27,386 nt of DNA. It comes from Pelargonium cotyledonis (lineage: Eukaryota > Streptophyta > Magnoliopsida > Geraniales > Geraniaceae). The stretch lies in the NCBI GenBank assembly GCA_036897625.1, contig JAYMTA010000523.1, forward strand, positions 1-27,386. Direction: 5' to 3'. The notes under the pieces are model-generated. The model was given only the letters and a program-made list of their open reading frames with translations. It was not told the origin of the DNA and did no database searches. Below are positions 1 through 10,020 of the stretch, piece by piece. Each line of letters opens with the position of its first letter. The stretch's first letter is position 1. The position numbers were made by a program, and so were the translations under genes.

Positions 1-30
1 CGGAGAACCCCCCGGAGCCGGCGAAGACAT
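1..30 (-). CDS. N-terminus of a gene leaving the window; possibly a PERK-type proline-rich receptor kinase
   Basis: Read on the minus strand, an ATG at 30-28 opens ten codons, MSSPAPGGSP, that run to the left edge of the window. Upstream of the ATG the same frame is closed by a TAA near 104-106 with no other ATG between, so this is the first possible start. The sequence just upstream is rich in CT runs on the minus strand (about 50-95), as is common in plant 5' leaders. A Ser/Pro/Gly-rich start directly after Met fits the extracellular domain of proline-rich extensin-like receptor kinases (PERKs). Ten residues cannot prove a family: any Pro-rich cell-wall or low-complexity protein would fit. 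Confidence 0.4.
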   Translation of the reverse strand, partial: MSSPAPGGSP

Positions 31-1210
31 AGTAGGAGTGGTGGGTGTTTCTCTCTCTAGGTTGGGGAATGTTGTAGAGAGAGAAAGAGAGAAATGGGAA
101 AATTATTGGAGATAAAGGAGGGTGTTTATGTTCGTTAGGGACATGTGAAGAAGAATTATCTGGGTTTGGTGGGTCCCACCTAACTGGCCCGCGGTTTTCT
201 CCGCTCTTCACTCCCTCTCCCTCTCTGTCTCTATCACTGTAGATTGATTTTGTTTTCTTTTATTACATTTTTGCCACTCCCTCCATAAATTTGCATGATT
301 CTCTGATTCTGATTCAATTTCGATTAACCGAGCTTCACAACAGATAATACATTTTTACTAATTACGTATATTTTTTCCATGACTCGTGTTAATTGAATTT
401 GTGATTTTAACTCTATTTCGATCGTTTTTATTTCTCAGTCGAGTTACATAAAATATAGCGTGAAGTTAAGCTCTCTGAACAACACGCTTTTTTTCTTGCA
501 CAGATAGATTGGATAAGAGCTTAAAGATTAATATTTGTCATATCACAAAACATAAATCAAAAGTGAGCATTATCTCTTCAAATTATTTACAGATATCCGA
601 AATATAACTCAATTTAAAACCGATCTCACCAATCTTCACATTAGTTCACACTAAAATTTGATTCGATCCGGATCCGATCAAAATTCAAAATGGGAACTTG
701 ATCAAATGAATTTGAATAGTGGATAGTAGTTTGAAAAGTGGCAATGCAATATTGGGTTAAAACTTAAAAGTTAGTATATGATTTGAATTTTGAAGCCTCA
801 ATTATTCACTTTTCCAAGTAAAAAACACAAACTGTGAAATATCCAGTTTTACAAAGAGACAAGACAGGTAGTGGTTGAGAATTTGATTTATATCAAGCAA
901 CCAAATTGAGAGTGCTGATTCATTGTCTTTTGATTCTCTACAATGAACACTACTTTCTTGGATTTGAAGCTTTATCATACTAGTTACTACTATTAATTAA
1001 TTAATTAGGGTATTAATTTATTTATAGAGCCCTGAAAATTACAAATATAAAATGACACAATTTGTTTTTTTTTTTCTGGGACAAAATAGCGGTCCCACCT
1101 CAGGTTCCTTTTCTCTTATTTTTATATTTTTTTCTGTTTCATACAGTGATAGTAAGGTTTTTTATGTTTTAATCCTTAAGCTCTGTTGCAATTATTTATT
1201 AATTACTCAC

Positions 1211-1242
1211 TTTTTTTTTCTTTTTTTTTTTTTTTTTTTTTT
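1211..1242. repeat. Poly(T) tract
   Basis: Nine T, one C, then 22 T. A simple homopolymer tract; it could be the reversed A-tail of a decayed retroposon, but no element body is recognisable beside it. Confidence 0.8.
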
Positions 1243-1523
1243 GGTATTTTAAGATCCATATATATATACAACAGCTTTAGCAAGTATATATAATCGAAGT
1301 ACAAAAATAATTGTCTTGCAATGGCTGTTACTCAAAGTAAGCCACCAGCTGGACTCCTCCATATTTGAAAATTTTAATATTTTGTTTTGTTCACCTTTTG
1401 AAAAGAAAAGAAAAACTTATATGGCAAAAACAAAATAAATAAATGCTCATCTATCTGTTTAAATTTGTTAATCTAAATCTCACATTTTTAGGTAAAAAAT
1501 TCAAGACCATAGTTCAGCTTTTG

Positions 1524-1573
1524 GATTGCAATTTGCAATCACTTTATGAGCACTTGACATGCACGTGCTCATA
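1524..1573. repeat. Two adjacent short palindromes, one loop containing CACGTG
   Basis: GATTGCAATTTGCAATC (1524-1540) is a perfect palindrome around a central T. It is followed at 1545-1553 and 1565-1573 by a nine-base inverted pair (TATGAGCAC/GTGCTCATA) whose right arm overlaps a CACGTG hexamer (1563-1568). They may be a cruciform-prone spot or a remnant of a small inverted-repeat element. No flanking duplication was seen. Confidence 0.4.
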
Positions 1574-2092
1574 TCATCATATTAATATATATTTAGTCAA
1601 CAATATTGTTAAATAACTTAAAATGGCAGGTTATAATTTGAAGGCCATCAATTTGGTCCAACAACATTTAGATGGTGTGGCATAAAAACCATAAATAAGG
1701 GCAAAATACATGGGCATAGTCATAGAGGTAGTGACGTTGAAATTGAAATGCATTTCATTTTCATTAATTATATTTCAAATGTTTAATCGGAACTGTATAT
1801 TCCTACTAAAACAAATTTCATAATTTTTTGAAACGATGATTACCTTAGTTACCATTACTTACAAAATCCAAATAAATCTTTGTTGAGCTCAAGAGAATTC
1901 ATTTTTCTCGATCTTGGAGTTTTATCTTCGAAACAACAAAATATCTAAAACCGAAAATATCTTACCGGAAATCCATTTTTTTCATGGGGGGACTACAAGA
2001 ATGGCATGAATGTATATGCCAAAATGAAAATCATTGGCACAAGTGCAAGTGTGCTGCTACTCAACACAACAGCCCATCACTCCCTTATTGTT

Positions 2093-2122
2093 GGTTTTGG
2101 TTTTGGTTTTGGTTTTGGCTTT
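2093..2122. repeat. GGTTTT hexamer microsatellite
   Basis: Four exact GGTTTT units followed by one GGCTTT variant. It creates FWFW/GFGF-type low-complexity frames that are not credible proteins. Confidence 0.8.
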
Positions 2123-3091
2123 GGTCTCTCAATGAGACAAGAGACCTATGTTATCTTATGGGTATGTGTCTACAAAACAATACAGCTACTACATTACTTT
2201 TTATAGGTCCCCTCCACTCCATTCTCAATCCTCACATCTCATTCACTGGCCATACAATATATATGCACTTTATGCTCAATTTATCTTGTTGCTCCTTAAA
2301 GCAATAAAAGATACAAAAATTTAAATTTACACCTAAGCAACAACAGCTATGCCAGAAAAAAAGAGCTGTTGGATTGACAGTATCTTTCACTGTTAATCAA
2401 TTGGATTAGCAACCACTTTTTGGTTCTTTGGGTTGTGCATTTGTTTACTTAAAAGAACAAAAAAGAAACTAATATGGTAGGGAGGGTCCATTAGGCACAT
2501 GGCCAAGCTATTATAGCACATTCCTTTCTCATGTCATGATTAGTGTAATATCATTCATCTTTGTCCACTGTTGACCTACAATCGGTAGATTCAGTTGCGA
2601 TATGGGTCAACCTTATATACTCGATAAGATTCAAAGTTAACAGTGAAGTTACTTCCAAACAATTTACCTCTAAAGACATTTAAAGAACATAAACCAAACA
2701 AACTCTACATGATTTGCCAGTTCAGGAAGTGCTTGTTTTTGTGTAAGACACAGAAGAGAACAATGATTTGTACAAGAATGCTTAATAAGCACAAGCATAC
2801 ATAACTTCATTTCAGTCATATGTATCAACCACATGAACATTCATACATTACGATCATCTAAATGGAAAATGTTTCTGTATGCACTAGCTTTGCTGTTTGC
2901 TTCTAGAATTAAGGACCTAGCTACAATAATAGAACACTTACAATGGTTAAACGAATTGGCGCAGGGAATAAAAACCTGCACCGAGCTGCTCATGGTACAT
3001 TTTCTTGTAAAGTTGTAATCTTTATGCGTTGCAGTGCTGACAGTTTTGCCGTGATTCTTGGGACTTTTTGTTTGTGGAGTGTGAGTTTGAA

Positions 3092-5987
3092 CTAAGTGCC
3101 GGGGAATGTACTGCCTGATGTGCTCGAAAGGATTATGAAAGCACAAACAACTGAAAGCGAAAAGACCGATACCCAGGTGTTCTCTGTGTACATCTCCATT
3201 GCATCCGTGAAAGAAAATCTAGTTCTGTTTTCAGCCCAGTTACGGATTCTATCTGCTTCTGCTGAATACAATGCCCTCCCCTGCATGATACAGTTTCTTG
3301 TTAATAACAGACTTCAGATACAGTTTCTTAGAAGTGTGACAAGAATATCATCCAGAATCTGATACCTGATTATCAAACCAGCGACCACGCCGCAGCCATG
3401 CAGTGACTAAAGCAAGTAAGATTCTAGGAGGCGTCAAGTAATTGATGGCCTTCCCAGTTCCCTTGACAATCCGCATTCGTGGAACAAGGGTTCTGGCTAC
3501 TGTTTCTGGAAGCTCACAGATGATGTTGAACATCTGCTTATTTTGTACAGTTGAACCACTGAAAACAAAACTTGCTAGGTCAGAGAAAAAAATAGAACAT
3601 TCTATGTAGCTTGTCAAGTATATGTTCATATAATAAGCATTTTATGTGACTAGATACCATATTTACAAAATGTAAATCATCCTCAAGCATGAATAGTATC
3701 AAGTTTAGGGTTCAAATACTCAACATTTGCATGTCATTAAATAAAGGAGATACAAAGCTACAAAAATTAAAGGTGACAACTTAATTGAATCATACATGTG
3801 AATATACAGACTGAAGAGAATCTCAGCCTATTGAACAGATTGTCTACCCTAGATTTCCATGTTTCAAATATGAATTCAGCAAATAAGCAATACCTCAAGA
3901 GCAAATCTGTAAGGACCATGCCAGGAGATGCTGTATGCACTCCTACTTTTGAACGCTTGCACTCCTTCAAAAGTGAAGAATGGAGCTGCCTAAGGCCACA
4001 TTTAGTTGATCCATAGCTAGAAGTCACAAGAAAACAAACATGGTCAGCCAAGGCCCAAGGATATACATAAACTGCCACTAGCTAACTTCTTTTTTTTGAA
4101 TTTTGTGTTGGAACTTTCCATCTATACAAAAGCCATAAGGAATGAACTAAATTAGCTAAGCAATTACAATGTCACAACTTACACAGCTGTCAATGGGGTA
4201 CTAGAACCTCCAGAACCTGCACCATCCATGTTGAATACATGACCCCCCTTAGCTTGATTCTTCATCACACTAATAGCTTCTCGAGTGCATAGTATAGATC
4301 CAACCAAGTTTGTTGAGACAATCTACCAAAAATCAGGTGAAAACAGCAAAATCAGCAGACTGAAATGCAAATCCGATCATCAAGCCAGCACCAAATTTAA
4401 AACTGCTTATATAGAATACCATAAGAGGCTTCTTGAGTACCTGGTTAATTTCTTCATCAGTGAACTCCAGCAAGGGTCTGAACCCTTTGTTAGTGCCAGC
4501 ATTGTTAATCTGTCCAATAGTTGATGCATGTAAAGCAATCAATTAAACACAAGAAACAAACTTCAATTTGAACTTCCCTACAGATGGATAAATATGATTG
4601 CAGTGTAGAGATGCAAGCAAGAAGGAAAGAAACAGAGATATTTCAATTGAGAAAACTGGCTCACTCACCCAGATGTCAACGGTGCCAAGTTCATTAACAG
4701 CAAAATTTGATAAATTCTGCACATCATCTGGTTTACAAACATCACATGCTATACCAACTACTTTTGCAGCCGCCAGTCTGTTGGATGAAGGGCTTGCAGC
4801 TAAACCTTCCTTTAGATTCTCTTCAAGTTCTGCAACAGTCGTCTGCACAGATTCAGGGCTGTCCAACAAGAAGAACAAGGTACTCTCGTAAGGCAAAATA
4901 TTACATGCTAGTGAGTAGATAAGCAAACAAATAAAATGGTTCTCGATGCCACCTTCTAGAAGCAACAACCACGCGATCGCCTGAAAGAAGAAACTCCCTA
5001 GCCAGAGCTTTGCCTAGTCCCCTTGTACTGTACAAACAGTTGGAATATCAAAACATAACTTCACCAACTTTTTGTAACCCATATAGGTAACTATGCACTA
5101 CTGATCAAGACAATTCCAAGCACTGATTTCAATGAATATGGAATACCTTCCAGTAATGACAACATTACGTGGTCCTTTTCTACTGTGTTCCTCTAGAGCC
5201 ATGTTAGAACCTATCATGGTTCCAATGATAATACCTCCAAGCCAGCTATACCAAATCAATTCATTCATCTGACTATCTCCACCTTCACAAAAACATGCAA
5301 TTAAAGTCTCCAAACACTTAACACTGAATAGATGGTAAGAAATTGACACAGTGCACAGGTTTTCACTAACCTGACAATTGAAATCCAATCAAAAGTATCA
5401 CTCCTGTGCTCATCATGGTTACAATATATCTTCCAATTTGGACAGCAATCTGGAAAACAAAAAGATGGGTAAGTTGTAAGCTATAACAAAATCAGATTCA
5501 ACAAGTCTTATCCTAGTTTATAACCATCTTGAAGTTAAATTGAACAAAAACAGAAGCAATTTTGAGCTAAAGAAACCAATTTTCACATCCAACCCAACAA
5601 AACAAACAAGAAAATGAAACTGATAAATAATTAAATACTGCAACTCACAGAGGAGAAAAGCTCCTCCATCTTCTCCGCCGCTCTCTTCCGCTGCTCCTCA
5701 TCACGATCCGGACCCTTCCACTCCCAGGGCTCCCCAGAAAGAAACGCTCTCAAAAACCCACTCCCCTTCTTCAGTTTCACCTCATTTTCCTTCACTTTCT
5801 CTCGCTCTTCCACCAAATCCCCTCCATTCTCGGACATAAACGCCCTGCACTGTTTCAAGCACAACCCATTTTTCCCCTTCTGCAATTTCAGAACCGACCC
5901 GCGAAGCAGCGGCCTGAGCCCGCCGGGCCTGAAACAAAACTGATCAAAGCTCTGCGGCAGTATGTGAAGCTTCGTCGCTACGGCCAT
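3092..5987 (-). CDS. NYC1: Chlorophyll b reductase NYC1 (thylakoid SDR)
   Basis: NYC1 reduces chlorophyll b to 7-hydroxymethyl chlorophyll a, the first step of chlorophyll b and LHCII breakdown in senescence and seed maturation, and sits in the thylakoid membrane. Ten exons read on the minus strand: 5987-5649, 5449-5371, 5282-5147, 5027-4953, 4858-4669, 4509-4441, 4322-4183, 4016-3894, 3558-3366, 3280-3092. All junctions are GT-AG, phases agree and the product is 510 aa; Arabidopsis NYC1 is slightly shorter. Residues 1 to about 60 look like a chloroplast leader. Membrane segments lie near 121-138 and 150-167 and at the C-terminus (about 485-499). The SDR cofactor motif TGSTRGLG is 183-190, NNAG 275-278, active-site YGSTK 344-348. 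The residue 13 before the catalytic Tyr is Ala, not the usual SDR Ser. A TTG-started extension upstream of the ATG is ignored. No damage is visible, so the gene should be functional. Confidence 0.96.
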
Positions 5988-5994
5988 GGCGTGG

Positions 5995-6006
5995 CAGTTA
6001 GGGTTA
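5995..6006. promoter_or_regulatory. Telo-box-like motif in the NYC1 leader
   Basis: On the minus strand TAACCCTAA lies just upstream of the NYC1 start codon. Telo-boxes of the AACCCTAA type are common near plant transcription starts. Its role here is unknown. Confidence 0.3.
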
Positions 6007-6172
6007 CCGAACAATGGTATCGAAGGTTCGAGGAGTACTGTGTTCCGGTTATTGCGGACTCTTTTAACGTTAAAAATATCGGGGAGGGCATGAAAATATC
6101 GGGGAAGATGAAGCTAGGTGGTGAAGCGTGATGACCACACGTTACAGCAACCTAATCTCCATGATATTTGGA

Positions 6173-6183
6173 TGACACGTGTC
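6173..6183. promoter_or_regulatory. G-box/ABRE palindrome upstream of NYC1
   Basis: GACACGTGTC, a perfect ten-base palindrome with the CACGTG core, lies at 6174-6183, about 190 bp upstream of the NYC1 start codon. This is the bZIP (ABI5/ABF) and bHLH (PIF) recognition core. ABA- and PIF-dependent activation of NYC1 in senescence is established in Arabidopsis. That this copy is bound is inference. Confidence 0.6.
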
Positions 6184-6234
6184 AGTGTGGGGTCGTTGTC
6201 CTTGTCACCGTGGCCTTTTTCAGCTTTTGGTTGC

Positions 6235-6242
6235 TGACGTGG
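6235..6242. promoter_or_regulatory. Second ACGT element in the NYC1 promoter
   Basis: TGACGTGG lies about 250 bp upstream of the NYC1 ATG and carries the ACGTG core shared by ABRE and TGA-type bZIP sites. A third ACGT (CACACGTTAC) is near 6136-6145. Three ACGT cores within about 110 bp fit a composite ABA-responsive module, though each alone is short. Confidence 0.4.
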
Positions 6243-6952
6243 AGGTGGGTGATTGATTCTTGCACTACTCGTTTTGCCTTGGAGTGACCCAAATGGTAAC
6301 CACTAACCATTAACGGCTTGACCGTTTTCGCGTCCGGTTGTCTGTGCGCGCGGGGGCATATTAGGCGGGTTCGGTATGGATAAATATCGCCAAGAAGAAA
6401 AAGAAATATCAATGAAGAGCTTTGACTATACGCATAATTTTATTTCTTTTTACATACAATAACAATTATTTTCACGTTTTATTTTTGAAACATATTGAGA
6501 AATGGAAGTTGCTAAACTCCATGAGGATTTCTCCGTCCATTTATCCCGATTCGTCCAAGCCGAACACTATTATCACACCACTCGTTATTGTAATTTTTAC
6601 AAAGAAATTGAAAGATTTTAAATGAATGAGCAACAATCGTTTCTAGACTGAGATCTCGAAAGCAAGTAATAATCAACGACTTTGGTGTAAATCGAGAGGA
6701 GGCATTCCCGAAAAATTTGAGAAACTCAAACACAAAATACATAAAGAACACTCAAGACATTTTGCTTCAATATTTCGGTGTATACACAAAACAAAACTAG
6801 GAGACACGGTCAAAACTCACTTTTTTCGATTTGTACAATGGGGTTCCGCGCGGGTCGTCCTGCACACTCGTAGTTGACATTTTTAAGTCATTCAAACCTC
6901 ACTTTTTGGATGACTTTAATTTCTAGATCTTGAAGGTATGTAAATGTATTTA

Positions 6953-7113
6953 TATAAATATTTTTGTCCCCTAGGAGATGACACAATGGTCAAGACACAC
7001 GTCTCCATGTGGGAGGTCGTAGATTCTAATCTCATTGTGTCGGGTGAGGTGGAGTTTGGAGTTTATAGGGGGTAGTTACCCCTATTATGTAGTTCACTTA
7101 ATTAAAAAAAAAG
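6953..7113 (+). mobile_element. tRNA-derived SINE with A-tail
   Basis: The element contains an internal pol III promoter: an A-box-like TGACACAATGG at 6979-6989 and a B-box-like GATTCTAATCT at 7022-7032, 32 bases apart, as in tRNA-derived SINEs. It ends in an A-rich tail (about 7102-7112). GGTATGTAAAT occurs before it (6935-6945) and directly after the tail (7114-7124), and the similarity extends a few bases further, which looks like a target-site duplication. The exact 5' end is uncertain because the left copy lies some 25 bases ahead of the recognisable head. The family was not identified. Confidence 0.55.
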
Positions 7114-7204
7114 GGTATGTAAATCGCATTTAAAATATAGGCCAACTACCTCTGTAAAATTTCTCCAACTTCAGGTTTTCGATACTCCTCCCCTACCCAT
7201 CTTG

Positions 7205-7500
7205 TAAAACTAGATGTCACGCCCGGACTATTAGACTTTTAAACAAGGTGACAAGCTTCACTCAAAATGTTATGTCTTCTTAAGTCTCGAGTAAAATACA
7301 CTTTATTGGTAACACTCATATGCCCCTTTAATATTTTGTTACGAGAGTTTAACTTAAAGATCTCATGAGCGATGGTATGGTATAGGCGTCACCTTGGCAC
7401 TATGACAACGTCCTCACCTTACTAAGGAGTTTTACTATCACATCATCAAGTGGTACCGTTATGGCCACCATGACATTATCAACAACTAATCATATGACAA
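7205..7500. other. Possible decayed retrotransposon fragment
   Basis: A TGTCACGCCCGGAC-type start near 7214, followed by non-coding text of mixed composition, resembles sequence often seen at LTR-retrotransposon edges in plants. No paired LTR, primer-binding site or polymerase frame is present. Weak call. Confidence 0.2.
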
Positions 7501-7682
7501 CTTGTCATCCTCAAACATTCATTTGGTAACTATAAATTCATATAAAATTCAAATACAAGAACTTTACCCATAGTTTTTTTTTCCGCACTTCCCGTCTCAT
7601 ATCCTATTTCGTTAGGCAAAAGAGACACATAAAATAATATCAATTGATTTGTCAATAGTGAGTAAATGTTCAAACAACCAAA

Positions 7683-7830
7683 TACTTCACCCGCCCTAAA
7701 ATAAGTGATATCTTTTACTTGATTTTTTGTCCTAAAATGAGTGACAATTTTTCTTTTTCAAAAAGTTTGTTATGCATTTGAACACTAATAATAAGTTATT
7801 TAATAATAGTATTTCTTAACACAAAATCAC
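7683..7830. mobile_element. Stowaway-like MITE fragment
   Basis: Starting near 7683 the text follows the typical dicot Stowaway end: a TA, a CT-rich start, then CCTAAAATAAGTGAT and, about 35 bases later, CCTAAAATGAGTGAC. Only one end is recognisable; no matching inverted terminus was found downstream, so the element is truncated or the other end has decayed. Confidence 0.4.
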
Positions 7831-7963
7831 GGTGATACAAGAACAAATATATCACAATAACTAATTTTTCTTTTACTTTTATCAAAATAAAAATCAAGTA
7901 CACTCATTGAGACAACATAAATATTAGTTTGTAAAATGTGTTTAAATAGATTATCTCCATTAA

Positions 7964-8735
7964 AAGGGTAAATTGGATCCACACCCCCTGGACTCGTCCA
8001 ATTTTTAGAGTTGACCCTCAACTAGGGTTTTCACTTATTTTGGTCCCTAGGCTTATTCATTTTTTATAACTTAGTCCCCTTGACCTGCTACAACCGGTTT
8101 CACTTGGCACGTCACCCATGGACATCCACATCAGCTAGTGAAGTCTTCATTCGCTACTCGAAAAATAGAAATTTTAATAAAATTCAAAACTTAAAATAAA
8201 TCTTATTTACACATTCCAAAGAAGATGAAGAAGAAAATTGAGATGGAGGCATCCCCCGTCTTTGCGAAATATCGAGAAGCTCAGTCTTGTTGTGCCAACG
8301 ATGAACGATTGACCAGTCGCAAACTGTGTGCAGCGCTGATCTTGTCGTGATGGACTTACGCTCATGAGCAGATCGCCTTGAAGCCTCCATCACCGGAGGT
8401 TTCTTAGAGAGTTGCGACATCTTCAGCCGAAAAAATCCGCTTGAAACAGCAACAATCCCTATCCATTATGGGGCTCTTTATTCTTGAAAAGAAGAATACA
8501 CGTTTTAAATTTTGTGATTTTTGCGTTTTTTTATAACTATAATGACTAGCATCATAGGAAAAACGGCTGAGATGACAACTTTGGTGACATGGACAAGTAA
8601 AACCGGCAGTAGTAGGTCAAGTGAATTAAGTTATAAAAAATTAATAAATTTAGATACCAAAACAAATAAAAACCCTAATTGAGGGACAACTGTAAAAATA
8701 AGACAAGTTCAGGATTCAAGACCCAATTTACCCTT
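7964..8735. mobile_element. Non-autonomous DNA transposon with about 170-bp terminal inverted repeats
   Basis: Bases 7964 to about 8130 are the inverted, diverged copy of about 8566-8735. Matching blocks in order include AAGGGTAAATTGG, CCCTCAACTAGGGTTTT (CCCTCAATTAGGGTTTT in the partner), TTTTTTATAACTTA, CTTGACCT and ACCGGTTT(C/T)ACTTG. Both ends abut TTAA (7960-7963 and 8736-8739). If the TIR instead starts at GGG, the flanks share six of eight bases. Long TIRs fit a Mutator-like element, whereas a clean TTAA flank would fit a TTAA-targeting element; the TSD does not decide. No transposase is encoded, so it is non-autonomous. The centre (about 8180-8500) is unlike the TIRs. Confidence 0.75.
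8184..8420 (-). other. Open frame inside the long-TIR element; possible captured fragment
   Basis: A 78-codon minus-strand frame starting MSQLSKKPPVMEAS fills the unique centre of the long-TIR element and is less AT-rich than its surroundings. It is Ser-, Arg- and His-rich with a polyserine run and has no recognised domain. It could be a host gene fragment carried by the element (Pack-MULE style) or a chance frame. Expression and function are not supported. Confidence 0.2.
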
Positions 8736-9072
8736 TTAAAAAAATGCTCGTGCATAAACCTTTTGTTTCAAATTTCAATAATTCAATCATAAGAAACGTA
8801 CAAGTCTCTTCATCATATGTATTGTCTAATTTGTAAATTGCATGGACTCACGTGTCAATTTGCAATTTGCAATTTGCAAATACTTCATACTATTATTGCA
8901 ATTATCTGTAAATAAGTGAATAAATACAAATTGAGTGCAGCTGTAGGCAATGTGAAATCAATCTTGCATTGGATTATCAATATATTTAGATATATAAATA
9001 AATATTCAATATTTGCAATTTTATTCTATTGACTCATCAATAATTGCAATTCGCTTGAATAAAAGTTTGTTG

Positions 9073-9093
9073 GACCAGACCAGACCAGACCAG
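9073..9093. repeat. GACCA pentamer tandem repeat
   Basis: Four GACCA units followed by a G. Simple tandem repeat in intergenic DNA. Confidence 0.8.
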
Positions 9094-9457
9094 CTGGCAA
9101 TTTCATTATAAAGTACAAACTACTAAAGTATAATTGCTAAAACGATTTATCAGAAAAAAAAAAAAGAAAATTGCTAAAACAATACTTCATCTCGTGGGCC
9201 CAGCCCATACTTGTTTCCCATTTTGGGCCTCTGTACCCGGAAGGGCCCATCTACTCGAAATGATTTCAATTTGTACGTCGTACAAGTAAGACTCCAATTG
9301 TAATAGATGAAACGATAGCGTATAGTTTTATTATTTTGGGTAAGAATGTCAAAACGACGTCATTTTGGACGCGGTTATCTCAAATGATGGAACATTTTCG
9401 TTCCATTTATCGCAATTGAAGATTGACAACTTGACGTGAACTTAAATCTTTTAAAAC

Positions 9458-9501
9458 ATTGTGATGATGTGTCACCCTAACCTGACATGACACATCACAA
9501 T
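9458..9501. repeat. Inverted repeat able to form a hairpin
   Basis: ATTGTGATGATGTGTCA (9458-9474) pairs with TGACACATCACAAT (9488-9501), leaving a three-base bulge and a 13-base loop. It lies about 520 bp upstream of the ankyrin-AAA start codon. No target duplication was seen, and it may be a decayed MITE core. Confidence 0.5.
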
Positions 9502-10020
9502 CAGATACAACCAATAACGTGAGTTCAATTCAAAGTTCGGATTGAATGCATTCGGTTTGGTCCAGACCCAAACATACCAAAAATGAATCGACAATATGGC
9601 TCCGGCCACTTCAGTCTTCTTTCATTGCATAGATTGCCAAAACTAGCAAGTTTAGCTCACAAACACATTGGGTACTTTTCAAGAAGTAAACAATGATCTC
9701 AGCCATCAAATACACCATGCAGTGCACACACCACATGGACATGGCTGGTCGATGAGTGTTGCCAGCATGCTCCTTCAATCATTAATTGCGACCACTAAAA
9801 AAATACAAACAATATTTAGACAGTTGGGGTTTGGCTTGGAGGCTGTGTCGGTGCTGCCGTTTCTCCTTTCTTCTTCTCTGCCTGCCGCCAAACGCGTTTC
9901 TTTATCTCTGCCTAATTCTCTATCCATTGTTGCGTCTTCTCTGCGCGCGCAGGCACAGCCAGATACAGAGAAGACCACAAGGAGCTAAGGTTACTACTGA
10001 TTCAGATAAGAAAATAGAAA

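Larger units (their letters stand above)
31..3091. other. AT-rich intergenic region between the left-edge gene and NYC1
   Basis: No gene could be supported here. The first few hundred bases presumably hold the promoter and leader of the minus-strand gene at the left edge. The only structures noted are a poly-T tract (1211-1242), two small adjacent palindromes (1524-1540 and 1545-1573) and a short GGTTTT repeat (2093-2122). Open frames here are short and have no recognisable protein content. The right end should contain the 3' UTR of NYC1, but I saw no canonical minus-strand poly(A) signal. Confidence 0.6.
5988..6952. other. NYC1 upstream region and intergenic DNA
   Basis: The first about 400 bases carry the NYC1 promoter elements listed separately, including a GC-richer patch near 6320-6380. 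From about 6420 to 6950 the sequence is AT-rich with no supported gene or repeat. Confidence 0.6.
8736..10020. other. Upstream region of the ankyrin-AAA gene
   Basis: No gene is supported. It contains TTTGCAAT-type short repeats near 8855-8880, a GACCA pentamer repeat (9073-9093) and a hairpin (9458-9501). The last about 200 bases (9830-10020) become richer in C/T and GC and probably hold the promoter and 5' UTR. Short overlapping frames there (9668-10193) are not convincing; one overlaps the true first exon in another frame. Confidence 0.55.

Noticed and set aside
1984-2307. 107-codon plus-strand frame with an FWFWFW run
   Set aside because: Its peculiar composition comes from the GGTTTT microsatellite; no homologous domain.
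5988-6014. In-frame upstream extension of NYC1 exon 1
   Set aside because: It would need a TTG start; the first ATG at 5987 gives the usual MAVATK-type leader and a normal length.
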